Made by a program: the position numbers and the translations under genes. Of a stretch of DNA of 64,000 bases, positions 17,755 through 25,562 are shown in pieces. The stretch lies in contig NZ_PGVF01000023.1 in assembly GCF_002860285.1 (NCBI RefSeq), forward strand, positions 17,474 to 81,473. The letters are read 5' to 3'. The notes beneath the pieces are model-generated. The model saw only the letters and a list, made by a program, of their open reading frames with translations. It ran no database searches and had not been told where the DNA came from. The DNA comes from Bacillus sp. M6-12. Lineage in GTDB: Bacteria; Bacillota; Bacilli; Bacillales; DSM-1321. How positions within the stretch are numbered: the first letter of the stretch is position 1; every line of letters starts with the position of its first letter.

Positions 17755-18525
17755 TTATTTATTTTCTTCATTGACACGGGTGATGCGGATATCCTTCAGT
17801 ATTTCACGGACAACCCAGCTGGCTGCGATTAGACCTGCTACAGACGGCACAAATGCATTCGATGATGGCGGCATTTTCGCTTTTCGGATTTTTGCAGCGT
17901 CGTTCCCAACTTCTTTACGGACTTCTTCGCGAATGACGATTGGGCTCTCGTCAGAAAAAATAACAGGGATACCCTTTGTGATGCCTTCTTTCCTCAATCG
18001 GGTGCGGATAACTTTTGCAATTGGATCTGTATGAGTCTTGGATATATCCTTAATCATGAAACGTGTCGGATCCATTTTGTTGGCTGCACCCATGCTGGAA
18101 ATCATCGGGATTTTACGCTTCAAGCATTCTTTCATAAGATGTATTTTATATACAATCGTGTCAGAGGCATCGACTACATAGTCAATTCCGTATCGGAAAA
18201 ATTCCTCGTACGTTTCCTCAGTGTAAAACATTTTCAGCGAAATCACTTCACACTCAGGGTTAATGTCCATAATTCTTTCCTTCATTAAATCTGCCTTAAA
18301 TTGGCCTACTGTTGACAAAAGCGCAGGAAGCTGGCGGTTTACATTCGTAATATCAACATCGTCTTTATCGACAAGGATCAGTCTTCCGACACCTGATCGG
18401 GCAAGTGCTTCAACGGCAAAGGAGCCTACGCCGCCGATTCCTAATATAGCGACAGTAGTGTTTTTTAGTAAATCAAGGCCTTCTTTTCCAATGGCCAGTT
18501 CGTTTCGAGAAAATTGATGAAGCAT
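17755..18525 (-). CDS. tcdA: tRNA threonylcarbamoyladenosine dehydratase TcdA
   Basis: ThiF/E1-like ATP-dependent enzyme that cyclises t6A37 to ct6A in tRNA. 256 residues. The nucleotide-binding loop GIGGVGS is at 29-35, followed by LILVDKDDVDITNVNRQ, typical of this family; a SMGAANKMDPT segment is characteristic of TcdA. ATG 18523-18525 has CTGGAG upstream; the longer frame has no RBS. It is called yrvM in B. subtilis and there too is next to a 6S RNA gene and aspS. The protein lacks the C-terminal ubiquitin-activating domain of larger E1 enzymes. Confidence 0.93.
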   Translation of the reverse strand: MLHQFSRNELAIGKEGLDLLKNTTVAILGIGGVGSFAVEALARSGVGRLILVDKDDVDITNVNRQLPALLSTVGQFKADLMKERIMDINPECEVISLKMFYTEETYEEFFRYGIDYVVDASDTIVYKIHLMKECLKRKIPMISSMGAANKMDPTRFMIKDISKTHTDPIAKVIRTRLRKEGITKGIPVIFSDESPIVIREEVRKEVGNDAAKIRKAKMPPSSNAFVPSVAGLIAASWVVREILKDIRITRVNEENK

Positions 18526-18686
18526 CTTTTTCAACTCCAGTAAAAATCTTTGTACTAATACATTTCCCATTCCTGAATATATCATAAACCAATATTTATA
18601 CCAAGTAATTCTATAAGCAATATGGAATAGAAGAAGTCTATAAATTACTTATGGTTAACGTTTTCACAAAGCTAATTTGTTCGCAT

Positions 18687-18712
18687 AAAAAAACCTGCAT
18701 ACTGGATGCAGG
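18687..18712 (-). terminator. Terminator of the 6S RNA gene
   Basis: CCTGCAT / ATGCAGG hairpin followed by TTTTTTT on the minus strand, about 20 bases beyond the end of the RNA. Confidence 0.85.
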
Positions 18713-18732
18713 AATATATACTCATATTGGGT

Positions 18733-18925
18733 GTAAGAGTCCCGATTGTGCCGTTTATGCCTTCGTTTTGAACCCGCTCTCCGCAGGTGGGTGCCCTGTT
18801 CGAGACATTTGTAAGTCCTCGGCCGAAGGGAGGCATTTACGCAGCCCGGAAACTTAGAGCTCCCGTAACTATAAGTGTTCGGTCAAAACTTATAGGTTAA
18901 AGAACGAACACATCAGGACTCTTAC
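18733..18925 (-). ncRNA. 6S RNA (BsrB/SsrS type)
   Basis: About 193-nt non-coding RNA that binds sigma-A RNA polymerase by mimicking an open promoter. Its ends pair (GTAAGAGTCCTGAT at the 5' end with ATCGGGACTCTTAC at the 3' end), the interior holds a GC-rich region with a central unpaired bubble flanked by long arms, and a good promoter and a terminator flank it. It lies between aspS and tcdA, the position of bsrB in B. subtilis. Exact ends are estimates. Confidence 0.85.
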
Positions 18926-18936
18926 TTGTTAAAAGT

Positions 18937-18966
18937 ATAATAGCATATTCTGTATGAGGGATTCAA
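18937..18966 (-). promoter_or_regulatory. Sigma-A promoter of the 6S RNA gene
   Basis: Minus strand: -35 TTGAAT (18961-18966), 18-bp spacer ending TGC (extended -10), -10 TATTAT (18937-18942). It places transcription start near 18928, matching the RNA 5' end. Confidence 0.7.
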
Positions 18967-18987
18967 GAACTAACATTTGGAAAATTA

Positions 18988-20760
18988 TTACTTACCGTTT
19001 AGCTTTAGGGCTAAATGCAGTTCTTCGAGCTGCGCCTGGCTTACTTCTCCAGGAGCTTCTGTTAACAGGTCGCTAGCGCTTGCTGTTTTTGGAAATGCAA
19101 TGGTGTCTCTCAGATTTGTCCGTCCTGCAAGCAGCATGACAAGGCGGTCAAGTCCGAGGGCAATGCCACCGTGCGGCGGTGTTCCATATTCAAATGCCTC
19201 CAGCAGGAATCCAAATTGCTCGTATGCTTCTTCAGGTGTAAAACCTAAAACCGCAAACATTTGCTCCTGAATATCACGTTCATAAATACGCAATGATCCC
19301 CCACCAAGCTCATATCCGTTTAACACTAAATCATAAGCTTGAGCCCGTACATTGGCCGGATCGCTTTCAAGCTTTTCCAGGTCCTCTCGTACTGGCATTG
19401 TGAATGGATGGTGTGCTGCAAAATAACGCTGCGCCTCCTCATCGTATTCCAGCAGCGGCCAGTCTGTAACCCAAAGGAAGTTGAATTTGCTTGTATCAAT
19501 CAGGTTTCTTTCTTTGCCAAGCTTTATGCGGAGAGCACCAAGTGCATCTGCAACAACGCTTTTCTTATCGGCTACAAACAACAGCAAATCCCCTTCAGCA
19601 GCCTCAAGAGTCTGCATAACAGCTTTTTGCTCCTGCTCATCAAAGAATTTCGCAATCGGCCCTTTAAAACCGTCACTTTCAACCTTGAGCCACGCAAGTC
19701 CCTTGGCGCCATAAACAGCTGCAAATTCGCCTAAAGCATCAATATCTTTGCGGGAATAATCGGCAGCGCCGCCTTTAACGTTGATTGCTTTTACTTCTCC
19801 ACCGCTTTCGACTGCACCGGAAAATACTTTAAATCCGCTTTCTTTAACAAGTTCTGATACATTGGTAAGCTCCATTTCAAATCTTGTATCAGGTTTATCT
19901 GATCCGTAGCGGCCCATCGCCTCGTCAAACGTTAAACGCGGGAATGGGAGCTTTACTTCGATTCCTTTTACCTCTTTCATGACCTTTTCCATCATTTTTT
20001 CTGTTAGGTCAATAATTTCTTCCTGGCTCATAAAGCTTGTTTCAATATCGATTTGGGTGAACTCTGGCTGCCGGTCTGCACGAAGATCTTCATCCCTGAA
20101 GCAGCGGGCAACCTGATAATACCGTTCAAAACCTGATACCATTAGCATTTGCTTGAAAAGCTGCGGCGATTGAGGCAGCGCATAAAATTCTCCATCATGC
20201 ACACGGCTTGGCACAAGATAATCGCGTGCGCCTTCCGGAGTGCTTTTCGTTAAAATTGGAGTTTCAATGTCAAGAAATCCTTCTCCGTCCAAATATTCAC
20301 GGATTGCTTTCGTCGTTTTATGACGCATTTGGAATGTTTCAAACATCACCGGGCGTCGCAGATCGAGGTAACGGTATTTCAGCCGGATATCTTCTGAAAC
20401 CTCCGTTTTGTCTGCAATTGCAAAAGGCGGTGTTTTCGCTTCATTAATAATGGTTACTCCCTCTGCATGAATTTCAATTTTACCGGTTTTAAGATTCGGG
20501 TTTACCGTTCCTTCCTGTCGTGCGACAACTGTACCTTGGATAGCAAGGACAAACTCGCTGCGGATTTTTTCAGCTATTGCCAGTGCTTCACTCGAAAAAT
20601 CAGGGTTAAAAACAACCTGTACCAGCCCTGTACGGTCCCTAAGGTCAATGAAAATCAGCCCGCCGAGATCGCGTCGTTTCTGTACCCAGCCTTTTAAAGT
20701 AACTTTTTCACCTATATGTGCTTCTGTGACCTCGCCACAGAAATATGTTCTGCCCAACAT
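18988..20760 (-). CDS. aspS: Aspartyl-tRNA synthetase
   Basis: Class IIb synthetase of 590 residues with a bacterial-type insertion domain. N-terminal OB anticodon-binding domain (GWVQKRRDLGGLIFIDLRDR), motif 2 FRDEDLRADRQPEFTQID, C-terminal motif 3 GLDRLVMLLAGR near 543-555. Second gene after hisS (14-bp gap) under the upstream T-box. AGAGGAGG precedes ATG 20760. Whether it is discriminating or acts also on tRNA-Asn cannot be decided from this window. Confidence 0.97.
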   Translation of the reverse strand: MLGRTYFCGEVTEAHIGEKVTLKGWVQKRRDLGGLIFIDLRDRTGLVQVVFNPDFSSEALAIAEKIRSEFVLAIQGTVVARQEGTVNPNLKTGKIEIHAEGVTIINEAKTPPFAIADKTEVSEDIRLKYRYLDLRRPVMFETFQMRHKTTKAIREYLDGEGFLDIETPILTKSTPEGARDYLVPSRVHDGEFYALPQSPQLFKQMLMVSGFERYYQVARCFRDEDLRADRQPEFTQIDIETSFMSQEEIIDLTEKMMEKVMKEVKGIEVKLPFPRLTFDEAMGRYGSDKPDTRFEMELTNVSELVKESGFKVFSGAVESGGEVKAINVKGGAADYSRKDIDALGEFAAVYGAKGLAWLKVESDGFKGPIAKFFDEQEQKAVMQTLEAAEGDLLLFVADKKSVVADALGALRIKLGKERNLIDTSKFNFLWVTDWPLLEYDEEAQRYFAAHHPFTMPVREDLEKLESDPANVRAQAYDLVLNGYELGGGSLRIYERDIQEQMFAVLGFTPEEAYEQFGFLLEAFEYGTPPHGGIALGLDRLVMLLAGRTNLRDTIAFPKTASASDLLTEAPGEVSQAQLEELHLALKLNGK

Positions 20761-20774
20761 CCTATTTCCTCCTC

Positions 20775-22046
20775 TTAGCCCTGAACCTTTTTAAATTCGT
20801 CGACAAAGGTTTCAAGGCCCATTTCTACCTGTTCGCCTGTTTCCATGTTTTTAAGGTTAATCTTATTATTGGTTAGCTCGTCGTCACCCAAAACGGCCAC
20901 AAATCTTGCGTTCAGCCTGTCGGCTGCTTTAAATTGTGCTTTGACCTTCCGATCCAGATAATCTCTTTCTGCAGTAAAGCCTGCCCCCCTAAGCTGATAA
21001 GCAAGCTTGACTGTATAATCCTTGGCTGCATCTCCAAGTGATACAAAATAACAATCTATTGACTGTTCCAAAGGAAGCACTATACCCTCTGCTCCAAGAG
21101 CCGCAATTAATCTCTCAATACTAAGCGCCATACCGATTCCGGGTGTCTCCGGGCCGCCAATTTCTTCGGCCAGGCCATTATACCGCCCGCCTCCGCATAG
21201 GGTAGTGATTGCTCCAAAGCCTTCTGCGTCGCTCATAATTTCAAAGGCAGTATGATTATAATAATCAAGTCCCCGGACTAATGTCGGATCCACTTCGAAC
21301 TCAATGCCAAGCGAGGTTAAATATCTTTGAACAGTTTCAAAATAAACCTTTGATTCTTCGTTTAAATATTCAAGGATTGAAGGAGCCGTTGCCATTAATT
21401 CATGATCTCGGTCTTTTTTACAGTCCAGAATCCGCAGCGGATTTTTTTCAAGGCGGTTCTGGCAGTCGCTGCAAAATTCCCCTATCCTAGGCTCAAAGTG
21501 ATTTCTCAAAGCCTCTCTGTGGCTGGTGCGGCTTTCCTTATCTCCAAGGCTATTGATTATCAGCTTTAACTTTTTCAGTCCAAGGCCTTGGTACAAATCC
21601 ATCGCCAATGCCAACACCTCTGCATCGATCGCCGGATCTGAGCTGCCCAGCGCTTCTATGCCAAATTGAACAAACTGGCGGAAGCGGCCTGCCTGCGGAC
21701 GCTCATAACGGAACATCGGTCCGAAATAGAAGAGCTTAACTGGCTGGGAAGGAAGACCAAACATTTTGTGCTCAACGAAGGATCGTACAACCGGTGCCGT
21801 TCCTTCCGGCCTTAGTGTAATATCGCGGCCGCCGCGGTCCTGGAAGGAATACATTTCCTTTTGGACGATATCAGTTGTGTCGCCCACGCCTCTTAAAAAC
21901 AGTTCTGTATTTTCGAATATAGGTGTTCGAATTTCATGATATTGATATCTTCTGCATATTTCCCTAGCGGTGTTTTCAATGTACTGCCATATTTCTGATT
22001 GGCCAGGAAGGATATCCTGAGTGCCTCTCGGAGCTTGAATGGACAT
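20775..22046 (-). CDS. hisS: Histidyl-tRNA synthetase
   Basis: Class II synthetase of 423 residues. Motif 2 region FRYERPQAGRFRQFVQFGIE, HisA motif LVRGLDYYNHTAFE and motif 3 region GIGMALSIERLIAAL are present, with a C-terminal anticodon-binding domain. AAAGGAGGAACACAG precedes ATG 22046. First gene of the hisS-aspS operon controlled by the T-box at 22134-22430; induction by uncharged tRNA-His (and possibly tRNA-Asp) is expected. Confidence 0.97.
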   Translation of the reverse strand: MSIQAPRGTQDILPGQSEIWQYIENTAREICRRYQYHEIRTPIFENTELFLRGVGDTTDIVQKEMYSFQDRGGRDITLRPEGTAPVVRSFVEHKMFGLPSQPVKLFYFGPMFRYERPQAGRFRQFVQFGIEALGSSDPAIDAEVLALAMDLYQGLGLKKLKLIINSLGDKESRTSHREALRNHFEPRIGEFCSDCQNRLEKNPLRILDCKKDRDHELMATAPSILEYLNEESKVYFETVQRYLTSLGIEFEVDPTLVRGLDYYNHTAFEIMSDAEGFGAITTLCGGGRYNGLAEEIGGPETPGIGMALSIERLIAALGAEGIVLPLEQSIDCYFVSLGDAAKDYTVKLAYQLRGAGFTAERDYLDRKVKAQFKAADRLNARFVAVLGDDELTNNKINLKNMETGEQVEMGLETFVDEFKKVQG

Positions 22047-22066
22047 CTGTGTTCCTCCTTTATTTT

Positions 22067-22108
22067 AAAAGCGCAAGTGTCCTGACGCTGGAGTTCTGTA
22101 CTTGTTTA
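22067..22108 (+). repeat. Dispersed repeat family A, minimal copy (A4)
   Basis: AAAAGCGCAAGTGTCCTG joined directly to ACGCTGGAGTTCTGTACTTG: the two ends of the full repeat without the 240-320 bp interior. It lies between the T-box terminator and hisS. Confidence 0.7.
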
Positions 22109-22133
22109 GATGGATAAGCAATCTTTTTTAAAT

Positions 22134-22430
22134 AAAAAAACTCCCGGTCCCTTGTAAAATAAATTACAAGGGACGAGAGTTTTGTTCCCGTGGTGCCACC
22201 CTAGTTGAAGCACAAAGAAACGTGCTTCCGCTCGAAACAGTTAACGCCTGTGTACGTCCGTCTCCTACTAAAGCCATTCTTAGCTTTTTCAGAGCGAAGC
22301 CTACGGAGTGTTCTTTCATTAAGGGCATCATGTGAAAATGGTTTCAGCCTTTGCCATTTTCTCTCTTTTCATGTGTTTCCCAATTACTGTTCTCCATCAT
22401 TGGTTATCAAGGTATTTATGTATTTATGTA
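22134..22430 (-). promoter_or_regulatory. T-box leader of hisS-aspS
   Basis: Minus-strand T-box AGGGTGGCACCACG at 22189-22202, followed by the terminator hairpin CTCTCGTCCCTTGTAA / TTACAAGGGACCGGGAG (22141-22179) and a T run. Stem I lies in roughly 22260-22400. The 5' end is approximate; the specifier was not assigned. Confidence 0.88.
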
Positions 22431-22653
22431 TTTTTTTATCATACGGATGGAACCGGAAAATGTCAAGACTGTTGGGAAAGATTCCTCCAGGCTGCTTCAT
22501 ATTTTTTGAAGCATTATACTCCGGTTTATTTTCAATGAATATCTGTTCTGTTTTATTTGTTTGGCTTTTGATTTCGTCTGCAATCAACATATCGGCAAAT
22601 TCCAGAATGAGCTTTCACATAATTTTTTTAAAGATCTCAGCAATTGAAGCTAG

Positions 22654-22830
22654 TTACGATCTTTCAAGCCGTTGCTTTAACTTCCTGACATCCCTTAAGT
22701 TTAAGCCAAATTCTGAAGCAAGCTCCACCATGTTGGAACTTTGCTCTTTTTGGATAAAATCGTGAAAATCCACGCCAAAGAGATCATGTCTTCCGCTATG
22801 GCTTGTATTTCCCTTTTCACTGAAACGCAT
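22654..22830 (-). CDS. yrzK: Small helix-turn-helix-like protein YrzK (58 aa)
   Basis: ATG 22828-22830 preceded by GAGGGGGAGGG; stop at 22654. The product starts MRFSEKGNTSHSGRHDLFGV, and its C-terminal half (NMVELASEFGLNLRDVRKLK followed by QRLERS) looks like the helix-turn-helix of a sigma-70 region 4 or similar DNA-binding unit. Conserved position between hisS and the amidase gene matches yrzK of B. subtilis. Function unknown. It may be transcribed from its own promoter and read towards the T-box leader. Confidence 0.75.
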   Translation of the reverse strand: MRFSEKGNTSHSGRHDLFGVDFHDFIQKEQSSNMVELASEFGLNLRDVRKLKQRLERS

Positions 22831-23034
22831 TCTTTTCCCTCCCCCTCAATCACTATTACTTACTTCCTATTCTGTCCTTATTCTGTGTTTTTTTTCAGAT
22901 TTTAAAAGGGAATTTTTTTTTCATAGAGAATGTAATATTTGCGGTGATGAGTGTTGCATTCCGCACCTATTACCTAATAACTTCACGTTAAGATATTAAT
23001 GTGCAGAAAATTTTAAATAAAGGAGCCATCAGTT

Positions 23035-24774
23035 TTGAAAATTACTATATGCAAACTGGCTGTTTCCTTCCTTCTGTTTTCTTCACTATCATCTGCTGCG
23101 GTACCAATCCATGCCGAATCGGATGAGGAAATAATTGTGAAAACAGACAGTTTGAACGTCAGAAAGGGGCCAGGTTTAAGCTATCCTGTCGTTCAGCAGC
23201 TTGAAAAAGGCGACTCCTGCTCAGTTATCAATCAGGAGGGTAACTGGGTTGAAATCCGTTTTGGAACCGGACAATCCGGCTGGGTGGCCGATTGGCTTGT
23301 TCAAAAAGATAAAACTCCTTCAGAAATAAGCGGTAAAGAAGGTACCGTGGAAACCGATAATCTCCGGATTCGATCAGGCCCTGGAACACATTTTCAAATA
23401 ACAGATTCCCTTAATAAAGGGGCGGCCTTTCAGGCAATAAAGGAAAATGAAAGCTGGGTTAACATTAAATATGGGGATAAAGAAGGCTGGGTATCGACTG
23501 AGTTTGTAAGCTTTAAAAAGGTTAAGGATGAAAAGAAAAAGAAACCACATAAAAAACTATCGAAAAAAGGAATTGTCATGGCTGACCTGTTAAATGTCAG
23601 AACAAATCCTGATCAGAATTCAAACTTAGCCGGAAAACTGGCAATAAACACCGATGTTCAGATAAAATCCAAACAAGGAGGCTGGATTGAAATAGATTTT
23701 AAAGGTGAATCTGGCTGGGTAAGCGAGGAATACATCAAAATAAAGAAAAAAGATGACGCCGGCCAAAAACCCGATTCAAAAGCCCAGGCAGCAGTGACTG
23801 CCTCCTCCCTATCAGTTCGGAATAAACCTTCACTCGAAGGCAAAGTTGTCGGAAAAGTCCACGAAGGAGAAAAATATCCAATTCTTAAAGAGCAGGGCAA
23901 TTGGGTAAAAATAGAGTTTGCAGATGGAAAAACCGGCTGGGCAGCGGATTGGTATCTTATGAAAACAGATAAAAAACCCTCCCACTCCAATTTAGAGTTA
24001 AAAGATAGCAAGGTTCATGTAATACATAATGGCACTAACTTCCGAAGCAAAGGTGATGGAAGTTCTCCAATCGTCTATTCGGGAAATGCAGGAGAAGCCT
24101 TCCCGATTCTTTCCCTTGAAGGAGAGTGGTATAAAGTCAAGCTAAAGAACGGAAGCCATGCATACGTTGCGGGCTGGATTGTTAGTGTTAGCGGCGATGC
24201 CCCTCAGCTTGAGAAGGAAGGTATGCAAAAGTACCTTTCAAATAAAGTGATTGTCATTGATCCGGGCCATGGCGGCAGGGATAATGGCACAAAAGGTACG
24301 CTGGGAACGCTTGAAAAAAGCCTGACTTACAGAACGGCCCGCTTGCTTCAGGATAAATTGAACGCGGCTGGTGCGGCAGTTATATTAACCCGTGACGGCG
24401 ATTCGTATGTCCCGCTTCCATCCAGAGTGGCCACATCACATTTCCATGCTGCCGACGCTTTTGTCAGCCTCCATTATGACGGAGCAAAGGACCATAGCGC
24501 CCGAGGCATAACAACCTATTATTATCATGCTTTTCAAAAGGATCTCGCTTCTGATATCCATCAATCCCTTGCGGCCCAAATTAATCTTAAGGACAGAGGG
24601 TTCCGTTTTGGGGATTATCATGTAATCCGGGAAAATAAACGAAAAGCAATTTTGCTGGAATTAGGGTATCTAAGCAACCCGGCAGAGGAAATGACGATAA
24701 CAAGCGGCGATTATCAGGAAACAGTTGCCGGAGCAATTTTTACAGGTCTCGCCAAGCATTTTAAAGAGAATTAG
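23035..24774 (+). CDS. N-acetylmuramoyl-L-alanine amidase with five SH3b repeats (YrvJ-like)
   Basis: Secreted wall hydrolase of 579 residues. Signal peptide about 1-27 (ends PIHAES). Five bacterial SH3 repeats follow, at roughly 35-90, 100-157, 175-234, 252-308 and 325-385, each with a LNVR..P / W..I / GW pattern; they bind the wall. The C-terminal amidase_3 domain cuts the MurNAc-L-Ala bond; zinc ligands H412 (DPGHGG), E427 (LEKSL) and H480 (LHYD) and catalytic E542 (LELGYLSN) are all present, so it should be active. Start is TTG 23035 with AAAGGAGCC upstream. Matches yrvJ in position. Confidence 0.93.
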   Translation: MKITICKLAVSFLLFSSLSSAAVPIHAESDEEIIVKTDSLNVRKGPGLSYPVVQQLEKGDSCSVINQEGNWVEIRFGTGQSGWVADWLVQKDKTPSEISGKEGTVETDNLRIRSGPGTHFQITDSLNKGAAFQAIKENESWVNIKYGDKEGWVSTEFVSFKKVKDEKKKKPHKKLSKKGIVMADLLNVRTNPDQNSNLAGKLAINTDVQIKSKQGGWIEIDFKGESGWVSEEYIKIKKKDDAGQKPDSKAQAAVTASSLSVRNKPSLEGKVVGKVHEGEKYPILKEQGNWVKIEFADGKTGWAADWYLMKTDKKPSHSNLELKDSKVHVIHNGTNFRSKGDGSSPIVYSGNAGEAFPILSLEGEWYKVKLKNGSHAYVAGWIVSVSGDAPQLEKEGMQKYLSNKVIVIDPGHGGRDNGTKGTLGTLEKSLTYRTARLLQDKLNAAGAAVILTRDGDSYVPLPSRVATSHFHAADAFVSLHYDGAKDHSARGITTYYYHAFQKDLASDIHQSLAAQINLKDRGFRFGDYHVIRENKRKAILLELGYLSNPAEEMTITSGDYQETVAGAIFTGLAKHFKEN

Positions 24775-24825
24775 TGAAAACCGGTTACCTGGGAGGTACC
24801 GCATTTTTCATAATCAAATAACAAA

Positions 24826-24864
24826 AAGGGCAGCCTCAAAGACCTCCTTTGAAGCTGCCCTTTC
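24826..24864. terminator. Terminator of the amidase gene
   Basis: AAGGGCAGC-TCAAAG / CTTTGA-GCTGCCCTTT hairpin of about 15 bp; T or A runs on both sides allow either direction. Confidence 0.8.
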
Positions 24865-24874
24865 CCATTAGCTC

Positions 24875-24998
24875 TATTAAACTTGCCTGTTGATTTCCGC
24901 TCTAGCGGGGGCCGGGAGCCTCCTCGGTGTAGGGGCTGGGCCTGCAGCCAGACATCAACACAGTCAAAATCCACAATCAACTTTTACATAGCCTTTCC
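24875..24998 (+). repeat. Dispersed repeat family B, short copy (B2)
   Basis: Starts CTATTAAACTTGCCTGTTGA then TTTCCGCTCTAGCGGG and ends AACTTTTACATAGCCTTTCC; both ends match copy B1 at 10481-10713. The middle differs (AGCCTCCTCGG is shared) and is about 110 bp shorter. Confidence 0.7.
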
Positions 24999-25063
24999 AT
25001 TAATCCCCCCTTAACAAAGCTCTTAAATTCAGCATCAGCTACAGGGTGAGAGATTTGCAAAAA

Positions 25064-25093
25064 ACCGCATGGAAAAGCCCATGCGGTTTCATC
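25064..25093 (-). terminator. Terminator of the rel-dtd transcript
   Basis: AAACCGCATGG / CCATGCGGTTT with a six-base loop and TTTTTT on the minus strand, just past the dtd stop. Confidence 0.88.
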
Positions 25094-25101
25094 ATTTACT
25101 G

Positions 25102-25551
25102 TTATTTTTTCTCTTTACTTTCCACAATTAGCGTAACAGGTCCGTCATTCACCAGATCCACCTGCATCATCGCTCCAAAAATACCGGTTTCTACTTGAAC
25201 GCCTCTATTTTGAAGTTCTTCATTGAAAGCTTCATAGATGACGTTTGCTTCCTCCGGCCTGGCCGCATCCATGAAATTCGGGCGCCTTCCTTTTCGGCAG
25301 TCACCGTAAAGTGTAAACTGGGATATCGAGAGAATGGACCCCCCTGTATCGTGCAGCGAAAGATTCATTTTTCCCTCACTGTCTTCAAATATCCGCAAGT
25401 TTACAATTTTGTCTGCAAGATAGGCTGCATCTTCCTTTGAATCGCCATGGGTGACTCCTACCAATAATACAAGGCCGTGCTGAATAGAGCCTGTGACCGT
25501 CCCTTCAACCGTTACCTGTGCTTTTTTTGACCGCTGAACAACTAAACGCAT
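25102..25551 (-). CDS. dtd: D-aminoacyl-tRNA deacylase
   Basis: 149-residue homodimeric enzyme that hydrolyses D-aminoacyl-tRNAs (and glycyl-tRNA-Ala). Both signature motifs are present: SQFTLYGDCRKGRRP near 78 and NDGPVTLIVES near the C-terminus, whose Gly-cisPro forms the chiral filter. AAGAGGG precedes ATG 25551. It follows rel by 11 bp, so the two are likely co-transcribed. Confidence 0.96.
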   Translation of the reverse strand: MRLVVQRSKKAQVTVEGTVTGSIQHGLVLLVGVTHGDSKEDAAYLADKIVNLRIFEDSEGKMNLSLHDTGGSILSISQFTLYGDCRKGRRPNFMDAARPEEANVIYEAFNEELQNRGVQVETGIFGAMMQVDLVNDGPVTLIVESKEKK

Positions 25552-25562
25552 TAAAATCCCTC

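Noticed and set aside
22205..22765. 186-codon plus-strand frame
   Set aside because: Overlaps the hisS T-box leader and, antisense, the 58-residue gene; no RBS and no protein-like character.
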